From Synaphobranchus kaupii (Eukaryota; Chordata; Actinopteri; Anguilliformes; Synaphobranchidae): a DNA stretch of 64,000 bases. The translations under genes and the position numbers were made by a program. Under the pieces are notes generated by a model that worked only from the letters and a program-made list of their open reading frames with translations, was not told the DNA's origin and ran no database searches. The stretch is taken from assembly GCA_029718625.1 (NCBI GenBank), contig CM056378.1, forward strand, positions 60,783,027-60,847,026, written 5' to 3'. Shown here piece after piece: positions 20,632 to 30,893 of the stretch; within the stretch, counting starts at the first letter, position 1, and each line of letters starts with the position of its first letter.

Positions 20632-23600
20632 CTATATTTTCCCTATTAGTCCTGTTCTCTTAAGATATCTGATCAAACATTTCCTGCCTTGTCCACTTTC
20701 ACCACACTTCAGTATGCCCTTTACATCTCCTCCTGCTAGTCCTGCTCTTTCCATTCCCTCCATCATGTCCTTACGTTCTATTATGTATTTTCTGCAGTTA
20801 ACAAGTACATGTTGTACTGTTTCTGGTGTCTGACAATGGTCACATAATCCATTTAGGTGCTTCCCTATAATGTGGAGAGTCCCGTTCAGGTTGCTGTGTC
20901 CTATTCTTAGTCTGGTCATCACTGCCTCCTCTCTTCTATTTCCTCCCCTGCTTCTCCCAGTGCCCACTCTACTCTGTATTGCATGTAGCTGTCTTCCTCT
21001 TAACTCCTGATCCCATTGTTGCTGCCACTCTTCATTAATTTTCTTCCATGCAATACCCTTTCCTTCTGATTTTGAAAGTTTTATTATAGTGTCTATGTTT
21101 TCTTTTTTAACAGCTTGTTTGGCTAGGTTGTCCACTCTCTCATTACCCATAATGCCCGTGTGCGCAGGAACCCAAATAAATGTGATCACAATGCCTTGTC
21201 TTATTACTCTCGAGTGCATTCTTATTACTTCAAATAGTAGGTCTTGTCGTTTTTTGGATGTGCCTAGCTTTAGGCTGTATAGAACAGATGCTGAGTCGCT
21301 ACAGATCAGAACTCTTTGAGGTTTGACTTGCTCAACCCACTCTAAAGCCATCCAAATGGCATACAACTCCACAGTATATACACTTAAGGAGTTTGATGTC
21401 CTTTTGCATACTGCAACTCTGTGGCTAGGAACTGCAACTGCAGAGCCAGTGCTGTCTGTTATTGGATCTTTTGATCCGTCCGTAAACACCTGAACATACC
21501 CTGTGTATCTACTTTCTGTATAGCTATAAAACTCTTGTACTAAATCTACATTTTTCTTTGCCTTATCTTGAAGCAGCTCTAAATCTACCACCAGTGTCTC
21601 CATTTCCCACACAGGGGTTGGAGGCCACATCACCGTCGGGCAGAACTCCATCCCATACACTCCCAGGTCTCTTGCTGCTGCATCCCCTGTCCAACCAAAA
21701 CTTGATTTTACTGTACCCTCCCTTTCCCAGCAGGTCTGTAGTACTTTTTTGGTTGGGTGGTTATCTCCATGCTCCTTCAAATTCATCCAGTAGTTGACTC
21801 TGAGCTGCTTCCTGCGTAAATTCAGCGGCATTTCTCCTGTCTCAATTTGTATGGCACACACAGGTGATGTTCTTGTTGCCCCTATGCACAATCTGAGAGC
21901 CCGGGCCTGGATCACATCTAATCCTGCAAGTGCAGTTTTTGCTGCAGATCCATACACAACACTCCCATAGTCCAGCCTTGATCGAATTAGTGCTACATAT
22001 ATATATTTTAAGGCTGCTACATCAGCTCCCCAATCCAAGCCTACAAGGCATCTCATCACATTTATTACTTTTTTACATTTATCCATAATACATTTAATGT
22101 GTTCCCTCCATGTTAGTCTGGAATCAAAATACACTCCTAAGAATCTAAATGATTCTACTGTCTCTAAATTGTTTCCATATATTTTTAAATGAGTGTTTCC
22201 TCTAATCCTCTTTCTTGTGAAGAACATTACTTTAGTCTTTTCAACTGAGAACTTAAAGGCCCATTTCTTCCCCCACATCTCAACTTGATTTATTCCTTCT
22301 TGTAATTTCCTAATTATGTGGTTCAAATTTCTACCTCTTTTCCACATAGCGCCATCATCTGCAAATAATGATCTTCCCATATTTACTGATACATTTCCAA
22401 ATATGTCATTTATCATAATAGAGAATAATATAGGACTTATCACACTCCCCTGCGGTGTCCCATTTTCAATCTCATATTTATTGGACATTTCAGCTCCTAC
22501 CTTAACCTGGATGGTTCTTTTATTCAAAAAGTCCTTTACCCAGTTAAAAACCTTACCTCCAATTCCCATTGCATGTAACTTTATCAGCAGCCCCTCCTTC
22601 CATAACATATCATATGCTTTTTCTACATCAAAGAAAACTGCTGCTACTGTTTCTTTATTAATTTGCGCTTTCCTTATTTCATCTTCTAGACATACTATTG
22701 GATCCAAAGTACCCCTCCCTTTCCTAAATCCACTTTGACACCCTGAAATTATATTCTCTTTCTCTAGAGAATATATCAATCTTTCATTTACCATTCGTTC
22801 CATCAGTTTGCATATGTTAGAAGTTAATGCAATTGGTCTATAGTTTGTAGGTTTGCTTGCATCTTTCCCTGGCTTCCTTATAGGAACAATGACTGCCTCC
22901 TTCCAACTCTCAGGTATTCTACCTTCATCCCACACCTTGTTATACAGCAATAACAATTTGTTCAGACTTTCTGCACTTAAGTTCTTTATCATCACATAAC
23001 ATATTTCATCCTTCCCTGGTGCAGTCATACCAGCTTTAGCCAGCGCCCTTTTTAACTCCCCCAAAGTAAATGGCACACTCTGTTCATCTCCAGTGTTTTC
23101 CTTTCTCCTTACAACCTCCATGTTTTCAGCTTTTGTTTTCTCCCTGCCCCTTCTTCCCTCCTCCGATAAATTATTTGAACTGTGTACCTTAACAAACGTG
23201 TTGGCCAATAACTCAGCTTTTTCTTTATTAGTTACTGCTACTTCATTTCCATCTGTTAACACTGGATAACTCCACTCCCTTCTGTCCCCTCCCATTTTTC
23301 TGATCATCCCCCACACCTCTCCTACTGGGGTTGTGTTCCCAATCGAATCGCAAAACTTTCTCCAGTATGTCCTTTTTGCCTGCCTTATTGTCCTCCTTAC
23401 CACCGCCTGAGCTTTTTTGTACTCTATCATATGTTGAAAGTTATGGGTTCTTTTCAATATTTTAAACAACTTATTTCTGTTTCTCACAGCTTTTTTACAG
23501 TTCTCATCCCACCATGGTACTGCCTTCCTCTTTACTCTGCCTTTACTCTTAGGGATGGATCTCATTGCAGCTACTCTAATACCTTTTTCTATTTCTTTAT

Positions 23601-24393
23601 CCAGGATTTCTATGGTCATATCAACATTAATCTGGCTCAGACACTCTTCACTTACTTCCTTAAACTTCTCCCAGTCAGCTTTCCCAAACACCCATTTTCC
23701 TCCCCTGTCTATTTCAGTCACTGTTGCATTAATGTTTATCGTACTTAAAATTGGATAATGGTCACTACCTATAGTTCCCTCTTGGTACACTTTCCAATCG
23801 CATATGTGAGCAATGTTATTTGATACCAATGTAAGATCCAGCGTTGACTCCCTTCCTGTGTTAATGTCTATTCTTGTTTTATTTCCATCATTTAAGCAAA
23901 CTAAATTTCTCTCATCTAACAGGTCTTCTATTTCCTGGCCATTAACATCTGTTTTCTCACTCCCCCATAATGTGTTATGTGCATTGAAGTCCCCACACCA
24001 CACAATACTTGCTCTATTTTGCCCTTCTATTTCTTCAAGCTTGCTCAATTCTATTTTCTTGCAAGGGTTATAATAATTCACTATCACTAATTCCTTCCTT
24101 CCCACCCATACTTCCACTACCACATACTCCAGTTCCTTTCCAATACCCAGTACTCTATAAGGAGTCCCTTTTTTAATAAACGTGACACAGCCCCCTCCTC
24201 CCCCCTCTTTCCTATCTCGCCTAACTGCCTCATACCCATACATAACAAAGTCTAAGTGGGGTTTCAGCCATGATTCCTGAACACACAAAATGTCCGGTTT
24301 CTCCCTCCGACTGTCTATAAATTTCTTAAAATCCTGCCCATTAGCAATAAGGCTCCTTGCATTCCATTGTAGGATTAACATTATCAATATCAT
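20632..24393 (-). CDS. I-clade LINE ORF2: endonuclease, reverse transcriptase, RNase H
   Basis: A 1253-residue uninterrupted protein. Residues 1-220 are an APE-type endonuclease: LQWNARSL, ILCVQESWLKP, WCGDFNAHNTLWGS, TLDLTLVSNN and SDHYPI near 210-215. Residues about 490-770 are the RT: YRPIALTSNICKLMERMV, SGFRKGRGTLD, FFDVEKAYD, NGTPQGSVISPILF, and the catalytic FADD at 677-680. Residues 968-1095 are RNase H with FTDGS (D972), VELYAIWMALEW, ICSDSASV and NERVDNLAK (D1088). A C-terminal knuckle CDHCQTPETVQHVLVNC starts at 1184. All catalytic residues I can check are present. The start codon overlaps the ORF1 stop as ATGA, so translation probably depends on termination-reinitiation. It nicks target DNA and copies the element RNA at the break in the nucleus. 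Confidence 0.95.
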   Translation of the reverse strand: MILIMLILQWNARSLIANGQDFKKFIDSRREKPDILCVQESWLKPHLDFVMYGYEAVRRDRKEGGGGGCVTFIKKGTPYRVLGIGKELEYVVVEVWVGRKELVIVNYYNPCKKIELSKLEEIEGQNRASIVWCGDFNAHNTLWGSEKTDVNGQEIEDLLDERNLVCLNDGNKTRIDINTGRESTLDLTLVSNNIAHICDWKVYQEGTIGSDHYPILSTININATVTEIDRGGKWVFGKADWEKFKEVSEECLSQINVDMTIEILDKEIEKGIRVAAMRSIPKSKGRVKRKAVPWWDENCKKAVRNRNKLFKILKRTHNFQHMIEYKKAQAVVRRTIRQAKRTYWRKFCDSIGNTTPVGEVWGMIRKMGGDRREWSYPVLTDGNEVAVTNKEKAELLANTFVKVHSSNNLSEEGRRGREKTKAENMEVVRRKENTGDEQSVPFTLGELKRALAKAGMTAPGKDEICYVMIKNLSAESLNKLLLLYNKVWDEGRIPESWKEAVIVPIRKPGKDASKPTNYRPIALTSNICKLMERMVNERLIYSLEKENIISGCQSGFRKGRGTLDPIVCLEDEIRKAQINKETVAAVFFDVEKAYDMLWKEGLLIKLHAMGIGGKVFNWVKDFLNKRTIQVKVGAEMSNKYEIENGTPQGSVISPILFSIMINDIFGNVSVNMGRSLFADDGAMWKRGRNLNHIIRKLQEGINQVEMWGKKWAFKFSVEKTKVMFFTRKRIRGNTHLKIYGNNLETVESFRFLGVYFDSRLTWREHIKCIMDKCKKVINVMRCLVGLDWGADVAALKYIYVALIRSRLDYGSVVYGSAAKTALAGLDVIQARALRLCIGATRTSPVCAIQIETGEMPLNLRRKQLRVNYWMNLKEHGDNHPTKKVLQTCWEREGTVKSSFGWTGDAAARDLGVYGMEFCPTVMWPPTPVWEMETLVVDLELLQDKAKKNVDLVQEFYSYTESRYTGYVQVFTDGSKDPITDSTGSAVAVPSHRVAVCKRTSNSLSVYTVELYAIWMALEWVEQVKPQRVLICSDSASVLYSLKLGTSKKRQDLLFEVIRMHSRVIRQGIVITFIWVPAHTGIMGNERVDNLAKQAVKKENIDTIIKLSKSEGKGIAWKKINEEWQQQWDQELRGRQLHAIQSRVGTGRSRGGNRREEAVMTRLRIGHSNLNGTLHIIGKHLNGLCDHCQTPETVQHVLVNCRKYIIERKDMMEGMERAGLAGGDVKGILKCGESGQGRKCLIRYLKRTGLIGKI

Positions 24394-25592
24394 CCCACAT
24401 TCGTTGTCTCTTGACTTGACTGTGCCTTGAGTTCATCATTTACTTCTTCCCATTTTAAACCAATCATACCCAAATGGTGTTCTGCAGCTATCACAATTAC
24501 CCGAATCCTTTCAGTTTTAGATTTAATCTCATGTGTTGCATTTAGTACTCCAGCTATAAAGGTCACCAATTTCTTCTTCTCTATCCATGCTTTCTTCTTA
24601 TCTTGCTGTTCTTTTTCTGCCACTTGTTCTTTGTTATATCCTCCCTCCTTATTCTGTTTTTCCTGTCCTGCCAATTTAACTGCCTCAGCATATGATATTT
24701 TTTCCTTCACCTTTATCTGTTGTACTTCCACCTCTTTTTTCATCATTTTACATCCCCAATAGGCTACGCTGTGATCACCTCCACAATTACAGCACTTTGG
24801 TCTCACTCCCTCTCCACATTTCCCATATTCATGCTCCCCACTACACCGAGCGCATCTTCTCTTTTCTTTACACACTTTGGCCACATGCCCAAATTTCTGA
24901 CAGTTAAAACATCTCATAGGTTTTAGTATGTATTCTCTTACACTATATTTTATAAATCCAAAATATACCTCCTTTGGAATCACCTTTTCCTCAAACTCTA
25001 TCAATATGGTTTCAGTCTCCTTTTTCTCTATTCCCCTTGTCATTCTTTTCACATTTTTCACATTACTATTCCTCCCCTTCAAGTTTTCCTTTAATTCCCC
25101 CATATTAACACCGAGGGGAACCCCAGAGATCACCCCCTTGCTACCATTGAACCTCTGTTCTCCAACTCTTACAACCCTGGACACTTTGATTTTCCCAATA
25201 ATAGTCATCTTTTTTGCCTTCTCTACCTGCGCTTCCATCTTACATCCTATTAACAAGTTTCCATCTCCTAAAACTCTCGCATGATTTACTTCCCCAACTT
25301 CCCTCCTAATGATTTTTGTTAATTTAAGCGGATCTAACTTCTTTACTCCCCCTTCCCCCTCGAATCTTACCACTACATGTATTAATCCTGTCTTCGGGAC
25401 TTTCTCCTCACCTTCTCTTCCCTCGCTTTCCGATCCACCTGCGCTAGATGTATTTTTCTTTCTTTTGCGACTTTTCGCCCTCTTGGTTTTACTACACCCC
25501 GCCTCTTCCCACTCACTCTCCCTCCTCTCATCTTCCCCACTTAACTCCATGCTGTTATTATCATCATCCTCATCCGTCTCCCTCCCTGCCAT
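24390..25592 (-). CDS. I-clade LINE ORF1: nucleic-acid-binding protein with three zinc knuckles
   Basis: A 400-residue protein, also intact. Residues 1-65 are acidic with a Ser/Lys-rich patch. A central region of about 150 residues (IHVVVRFEGEGG.., ISGVPLGVNMGELKENLKGR) looks RRM-like. Then come three zinc knuckles at 228-241 (CFNCQKFGHVAKVC), 247-259 (CARCSGEHEYGKC) and 267-281 (CCNCGGDHSVAYWGC), and a lysine-rich tail. This is the ORF1/gag-like protein that packages the element RNA. The first ATG follows about 320 nt of 5' UTR. The stop TGA shares two bases with the ORF2 ATG, giving a compact bicistronic mRNA. Confidence 0.93.
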   Translation of the reverse strand: MAGRETDEDDDNNSMELSGEDERRESEWEEAGCSKTKRAKSRKRKKNTSSAGGSESEGREGEEKVPKTGLIHVVVRFEGEGGVKKLDPLKLTKIIRREVGEVNHARVLGDGNLLIGCKMEAQVEKAKKMTIIGKIKVSRVVRVGEQRFNGSKGVISGVPLGVNMGELKENLKGRNSNVKNVKRMTRGIEKKETETILIEFEEKVIPKEVYFGFIKYSVREYILKPMRCFNCQKFGHVAKVCKEKRRCARCSGEHEYGKCGEGVRPKCCNCGGDHSVAYWGCKMMKKEVEVQQIKVKEKISYAEAVKLAGQEKQNKEGGYNKEQVAEKEQQDKKKAWIEKKKLVTFIAGVLNATHEIKSKTERIRVIVIAAEHHLGMIGLKWEEVNDELKAQSSQETTNVG

Positions 25593-26407
25593 CCTGTCAG
25601 AGTGTGTAAGGAACAGCGTAAAAATATCGTTCCGGACCTATACAGGCCGTCGGTCGATATTCTCACAACCGCTCCCCACAATACCCAATTTAATAAGTCC
25701 CGATGTCCGCAAATCCTAAGTCAAACGTCGTTTTATTCCTAAATTAAAGTCAATCAATCAAACAAATAAACAAACAAATAAACAAATAAACAAACAAACG
25801 AAATGCCCAAAATGGCGTTTTTCAGCTCCTCTCCTCTCTCACTCTCCAACTAACGATACCGCTCAGTGACCCGGAAGTCCTCCGCTTTTCCGCATTTCAC
25901 TTTAATCGCCGCTCCCTGTAGCTAGCTAGGTTACGGAACAATTATTCACGAAATGGTTTCGTGTCGGTTGGAGAAATATGAAACGCGGAATTCTGATTGG
26001 CTGTTACGGCCGACGTCGGCCAAAAAGTTAAACTGTGGGCAACATTTATCGGCCGATTTTGGTCGCTCAGTTTTCTAGTTGCTCAGGTCGCTGAACGTCG
26101 CTCAGCTTCATAGAGAATGAATGGACTTCCGGCAACTGGGCGACCGAAGTTGCTCGCTGTGTGAACGCGGCGTAAGTCATCAAGGGTCTGAGGTATCCCA
26201 ACCTTTTTGGAACGCGTTGAAGGCATCACATTTGGAATTGGCTATATTTACAAAAATCAATAAAGTTGATAAGGTAAAACATTAAATATCTTTTCTTTGT
26301 ACTGTTTTCAATTAAATATATGTAAAAGAGAATTTACAAATCACTGCTTTCTGCTTTTATGTGCATTTTACATACTGTCCCAACCTTTTTGGAATTGGGG
26401 TTGGTAT

Positions 26408-27440
26408 AAAAATTTTAATTGGATGCTAAACAATTTGATAAAATTGTGTGCTATGCTGTTTTGGGTGGGTGATTTCTCAGCCTCATTTCTTTGATATTTT
26501 CACTAACTTTCCTCATAATTCCCCTAAAAATACAATTTGATTTTATTTTACCCAAAAGATTAGGAACTGGAAGCCTACAGAATATCTATGGCTACCTCCA
26601 ATGGAAAGTGAGGATGATGAAAGAGACACCAGAGTGCAAAATAAATGGTACAGTATACTTCTTGCTATTATCATGTCGACTTCAGGTCATTACATATGGA
26701 GGGTTATTTGTGCCATAATTAAATACAATACACTCATGAATCTGATCCTGAACATTTTTGGATCTTCAGCCACTTTAAAATTGTACATATCAGTTTGATT
26801 GGCTAAAGAACAGTTTTATGATAAACACATTGTTATGTTATCTTTACCCTACATGGATATTAATCATTTTTGGATTTCATAGGAAATTTGCAGCAAACAA
26901 TTTGGATCTGTAGTTTAAATACATCGGAAGTAGGATTTCTTGCATGCTCATTGAGTTGTCATTTCATAAAGCAGTCTTATAAAGACATAGCTGCTTGGTC
27001 TCCGGGATAGCTGCTTCCAGAGGTATTTTTAATTAAGTTTTTCTTCTAAAAGAGTAAAGAAAAAGCAGATGTGGCACAGAGTAAAAGCTTATTTTAAAGT
27101 TTAATTTATTGTGTCCCTTTTTAGATAGAGCTAAACAATAGCTATCCAGCTGACATCCATTAGGCCATGTAAAAAAAACAAGTTGTTGATCGTCCTTTTT
27201 AACAAAAAAAAGTCGTAGGGAGGGCGGTTTTTATTTTTTTTATTTAAGCACCAGGTACAGCGGACCGTAGAGAGAAATAAAGAGGACAGAATATATAGAA
27301 CATTGCGTCTCTCGACCAAATTGCTTCTGTTTAATTGTAGCCTGTCAACATCAGTTTTGCTCATATTGATTGTAATGTTTCATGTATTTTTGGTCAATAA
27401 ATGTTCCTTGATTGAATTCATCAAACACCTGCGTTAAAGT
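26408..27440. other. Gene-free stretch
   Basis: AT-rich sequence with no supported gene. 27165-27250 is an inverted copy of the repeat at 7555-7640 (GGCCATGTAAAA.., GTTGTTGATCGTCC). An AATAAA lies at 27397, but I found no gene to go with it. Confidence 0.4.
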
Positions 27441-27585
27441 ACTGCGGTCAGGCCAGCCTCCACTTCGAAAAAGACGGTCAAGCCAGCCGCCGCGAATTTA
27501 TTTGGTTCGCAATATACTACGCATTCTACGGTAAGAGCGTGTAAGAATTGATTTCAAAATAAAAGTAAAGTTCTTCTAAATTCAG

Positions 27586-28866
27586 ATTGATATTAAAAGG
27601 AAACCTCCTGTTTTCACGGAACCATTTCTCTTCAGAACGATAGAAGAACACCTCAGAGTGTCACTCAGGTAACCTCAGGACATTCTGATGTGGAATTTCA
27701 AAATTAAAGCCCTCTAAAATGTCATATAAGAGCTGTTGTTCTTCTATATTCAGATTGATATTAAAAGGAAACCGCCTGTTTTCACAAAACCATTTCACTA
27801 TAAAATGATAGATGAACACCTCAGAGTGTCACTCAGGTAACCTCAGGACATTCTGATGTGGAATTTCAAAATTAAAGCCCTCTAAAATGTCATATAAATG
27901 CTGTGTTTCTTCTATATTCCGATTGATATTAAAAGGAAACTGCCTGTTTTCACAAAACCATTTCACTATATAATGATAGAAGAACACCTCAGAGTGTCAG
28001 TCAGGCAATCGCAAGACATTCTGATGTGGAATTAAAAAATTAAAGCGCTCTAAAATGTCATATAAATGCTGTGTTTCTTCTATATTCAGATTGATATTAA
28101 AAGGAAACCGCCTGTTTTCACAAAACCATTTCACTTCAGACTGATAGATGAACACCTCAGAGTGTCACTCAGGTAACCTCAGGACATTCTGATGTGGAAT
28201 TTCAAAATTAAAGCCCTCTAAAATGTCATATAAGAGCTGTTGTTCTTCTAAATTCAGATTGATATTAAAAGGAAACCGCCTGTTTTCACAAAACCATTTC
28301 ACAATACAATGATAGAAGAACACCTCAGAGTGTCACTCAGGCAATCTCAGGACATTCTGATGTGGAATTTCAAAATTAAGGCCCTCTAAAATGTCATATA
28401 AGAGCTGTTGTTCTTCTATATTCAGATTGATATTAAAAGGAAACCGCCTGTTTTCACAAAACCATTTCACTTCAGAATGATAGATGAACACCTCAGAGTG
28501 TCACTCAGGTAACCTCAGGACATTCTGATGTGGAATTTCAAAATTAAAGCCCTCTAAAATGTTTATATAAATGCTGTGTTTCTTCTATTCAGATTGATAT
28601 TAAAAGGAAACCGCCTGTTTTCACAAAACCATTTCACTTCAGAATGATAGATGAACACCTCAGAGTGTCACTCAGGTAACCTCAGGACATTGTGATGTGG
28701 AATTTCAAAATTAAAGCCCTCTAAAATGTCATATAAATGCTGTGTTTCTTCTATATTCAGATTGATATTAAAAGGAAACCGCCTGTTTTCACGGAACCAT
28801 TTCACTTCAGAATGATAGATGAACACCTCAGAGTGTCACTCAGGCAATTTCAGGACATTCTGATGT
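27586..28866. repeat. Left arm, 168-bp tandem array, 8 units
   Basis: The landmark ATTGATATTAAAAGG occurs at 27586, 27754, 27922, 28090, 28258, 28426, 28593 and 28761, spacing 168 (once 167). Units differ by a few substitutions. The array ends at GACATTCTGATGTG (28866), where single-copy sequence and the Tc1 ORF begin. Confidence 0.95.
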
Positions 28867-28897
28867 GTTTGAGTTTGTGTGTGCTCCAAGCATAAAC

Positions 28898-29897
28898 ATG
28901 CCACGTTTGTCCCTTCAGGATAAGGCCCGTGCAATAGGGCAAGTGGAAGCTGGTGTTCCGGTACGCAGAGTGGCAGCATTATTTGGTGTCAGCCCTGGTA
29001 CCATTTCCAAACTTAGGACCAAGTTCTGTGAGACTGGTGAAGTCAAAGACAGACCACGAAGTGGCCGTCCCAGGAAGACAACACCCCACCCTTGCTTCAC
29101 TGAGGAACCGTAGGCTTTCTTCCAGAGATTTACAGGCAAGATTTGCACAACGATACCAGAGACAGATCTCTGATCAGACGGTGAGGAACAGACTGCACAT
29201 GGCCGGTCTTCGTGCTTATAAGGCTGCCAGGAAGCCTGCAATGACTGCCCTTCACCGTCAGGCCCGTTTGCGCTGGTGTCGACAGCACCGACAGTGGAAC
29301 CTAAGAATGTGGGGCAACGTCATGTTCAGTGATGAATCAAGGTTCTGTCTGCGGAAGCTGGATGGCAGGATCAAAGTATGGAGACGGTGTGGAGAACGCT
29401 ATGCAGATTGCTGCACAGATCGCGTGACACCTTTCAATGGGGGCAGTGTCATGGTGTGGGGCGGTATCTCTCTCACAGGCAAAACAGAACTTGTCATCAT
29501 TGAAGGCAATCTCAATGCAGTGAGATATCGGAATGAGATTCTGGAGCCAGTGGCGATCCCATATCTCCAGAATCTGGGACCTAACTCCATCCTCCAGGAT
29601 GACAACGCTCGCCCCCACAGAGCCAGGATCATCACAGAGTACCTCCAGAATTTGGGAGTGGAGAGGATGGAATGGCCTGCCGTGAGTCCAGACCTCAACC
29701 CAATTGAACACCTGTGGGATCAGCTTGGGCGTGCTGTACGTGCCAGAGTGACCAACGCAACCATGTTGGCTGACTTGCGGCAAATCCTGGTTGAGGAATG
29801 GGATGCCATCCCACAGCAGTGTGTGACCAGGCTGGTGACCAGCATGAGGAGGAGGTGCCAAGCTGTTGTGACTGCGTATGGATCCGCACGCTACTGA
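28898..29897 (+). pseudogene. Tc1-like transposase with one frameshift
   Basis: The first frame from ATG 28898 (MPRLSLQDKARAIGQVEAG) holds the paired-like HTH (VPVRRVAALFGVSPGTISKL) and GRPRKT. Near 29095 the frame shifts, and the rest reads LRNRRLSSRDLQARFAQRY, the second HTH (ISDQTVRNRLHMAGLRA), VMFSDESRFCLRK (first D), ILQDDNARPHRA (second D) and [15 protein letters not shown] (E), giving a DD34E triad. Termination is at 29897. A single indel is the only lesion seen. No Tc1 terminal repeat was recognised directly upstream: the 168-bp array ends 32 bp before the ATG. So the gene may belong to the foldback element itself, or be a Tc1 whose 5' end was replaced. Confidence 0.85.
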
Positions 29898-30249
29898 GGT
29901 CCCTGACAGTGTAAAATGAATAAAGTGTAAAAATGGCCAATATGTGTTGTTTTTTCCTTATTACTGTGGGAGAGTGCAATCATCCAATCCACCAAGCAAC
30001 TCAAAACGAGAGTGAATACCAACAGCAGAATATTGCAGGGGATTTTGGCACATTTTTTTGGCCCGCTACCCACACGGTTAGCTGTGTTGCTCATTCCACA
30101 AATGCATGATCCTTACAAGTTGTACCTCGTTGTAAAGGTGACTAATCAGGCTTTCCAGTGATATAAAATACAATACCAATTGGTATTATTAAAGGGGAGG
30201 AATAATCGACCGAAATAACGTTTCCAAACTTTTTTTGAGGAGTTTATAA

Positions 30250-30665
30250 CCTCTGCATTTGAATGGATCTCTATGGGAATTGGGGGTTGGGACTAGATTT
30301 AGCTTTAAATTACACTGGAACAGTGTGGAACACATAGTTGTATAAATGGCTCTAAGTCAACAAGGGTCTGACGTATCAAACAAGCCTTAAAACATCACTG
30401 CTGCCAGAAATACAGTAGATATGGATGGGTAACTTTAAGGGTTGTTTCTCCTGACAATTTTTCCTATTGAACTCTATGGAAAAATAAGTCAGGAGAAGAA
30501 ACCCTTCAAGTTATCCATCCATATCTACTGTATTTCTGGCAGCAGAGTGATGGTTCAGTGTAATTGTTCCAGTGTAATTTAAAGCTAAATCTAGTCCCAC
30601 CCCCCAATTCCCATAGAAATCCATTCAAATGCAGAGGTTATAGTATCGCTTCTAAGAGTACCTGG
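30250..30665. mobile_element. Palindromic MITE copy 3, most complete
   Basis: The outer arms ATAACCTCTGCATTTGAATG (30247 on) and its inverse (ending GCAGAGGTTATA, about 30650) enclose an inner hairpin at 30392-30548 (GCTGCCAGAAATACAGTAG..TCTCCTGAC / inverse). It contains the uninterrupted CTCTAAGTCAACAAGGGTC site that is occupied by the Harbinger-type element in the copy at 19.2 kb. Confidence 0.8.
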
Positions 30666-30893
30666 AAATAAGATATCAGAAGTCTTTTGATATCCTTTTA
30701 TATATTCTACTTTGAAGAATCTAAAATATAAGACTTTTTTAAAATTTGTTTAACACTTTTTTGGTCTTTGCATAATTTAATTTGTGTTATCTCATAGTTT
30801 TGATTTCTTTACTATTCCAAAATGTGGAAAACAGTAAAAATAACGGAAAAAAACCTTCTATGAGTAGGTGTGTCCAAACTTTTGACTGGTACT
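30666..30893. mobile_element. Tc1/mariner right-terminal fragment
   Basis: Ends GAGTAGGTGTGTCCAAACTT then TTGACTGGTACTGTA, a terminus common to one fish Tc1/mariner family, preceded by its usual AT-rich subterminal sequence. No transposase and no matching left end were found nearby. Confidence 0.7.

Larger units (their letters stand above)
20531..25913 (-). mobile_element. Full-length, apparently intact I-clade LINE
   Basis: A 5.4-kb minus-strand non-LTR retrotransposon with 5' UTR (25593-25913), ORF1, ORF2, a short 3' UTR and a (GAA)n tail (20531-20545, read CTT repeats on plus). The flanking target duplication is CCCTGTAGCTAG (20519-20530 and 25914-25925), possibly 14 bp. Intact ORFs, complete 5' end and perfect duplication indicate a recent insertion. 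An ORF1 with three zinc knuckles and an ORF2 with EN, RT and RNase H are the I-clade architecture, as in fish Nimb-type elements. It interrupts the Harbinger-type element. Confidence 0.92.
19274..26172. mobile_element. PIF/Harbinger-type element (about 1.5 kb) enlarged by a LINE insertion
   Basis: Terminal inverted repeats CGCTGCGTTCACACAGCGAG (left) and its complement CTCGCTGTGTGAACGCGGCG (right), flanked by TAA at 19271-19273 and 26173-26175. The 3-bp TNA duplication indicates PIF/Harbinger. The palindromic MITE copy near 30353 has the same target with a single TAA. Without the LINE the element is about 1504 bp and has no transposase. It sits in a palindromic MITE fragment (19173-19270 and 26176-26195). 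Confidence 0.85.
18971..26407. mobile_element. Dispersed fish DNA transposon/MITE with CCCCAATTCC ends, split by nested insertions
   Basis: Left end ATACAAACCCCAATTCC then AAAAAAGTTGGGACAG at 18971-19002; right end CTGTCCCAACCTTTTT then GGAATTGGGGTTGGTAT at 26375-26407. Both arms continue inward as inverted copies (AAAGCAGAAAGCA.., AATTGAAAACAGTACAAAG..). Everything between about 19173 and 26195 is a later insertion. A shorter copy in unit B at 38436-38585 lacks the insertions. Confidence 0.8.

Noticed and set aside
20632..24393. Endogenous retrovirus or LTR element suggested by RT plus RNase H
   Set aside because: The N-terminal APE endonuclease, absence of protease, integrase and LTRs, and the target duplication with a simple 3' tail identify a non-LTR LINE.
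22316..25719. Plus-strand hydrophobic ORFs across the intact LINE
   Set aside because: Shadows of ORF1 and ORF2 on minus; serine/phenylalanine-rich composition is what antisense of a lysine/glutamate-rich protein gives.
28866..29897. Reading the Tc1 transposase as intact
   Set aside because: The HTH frame hits a stop at 29111 and the catalytic part is in another frame; one indel near 29095 is needed to join them.
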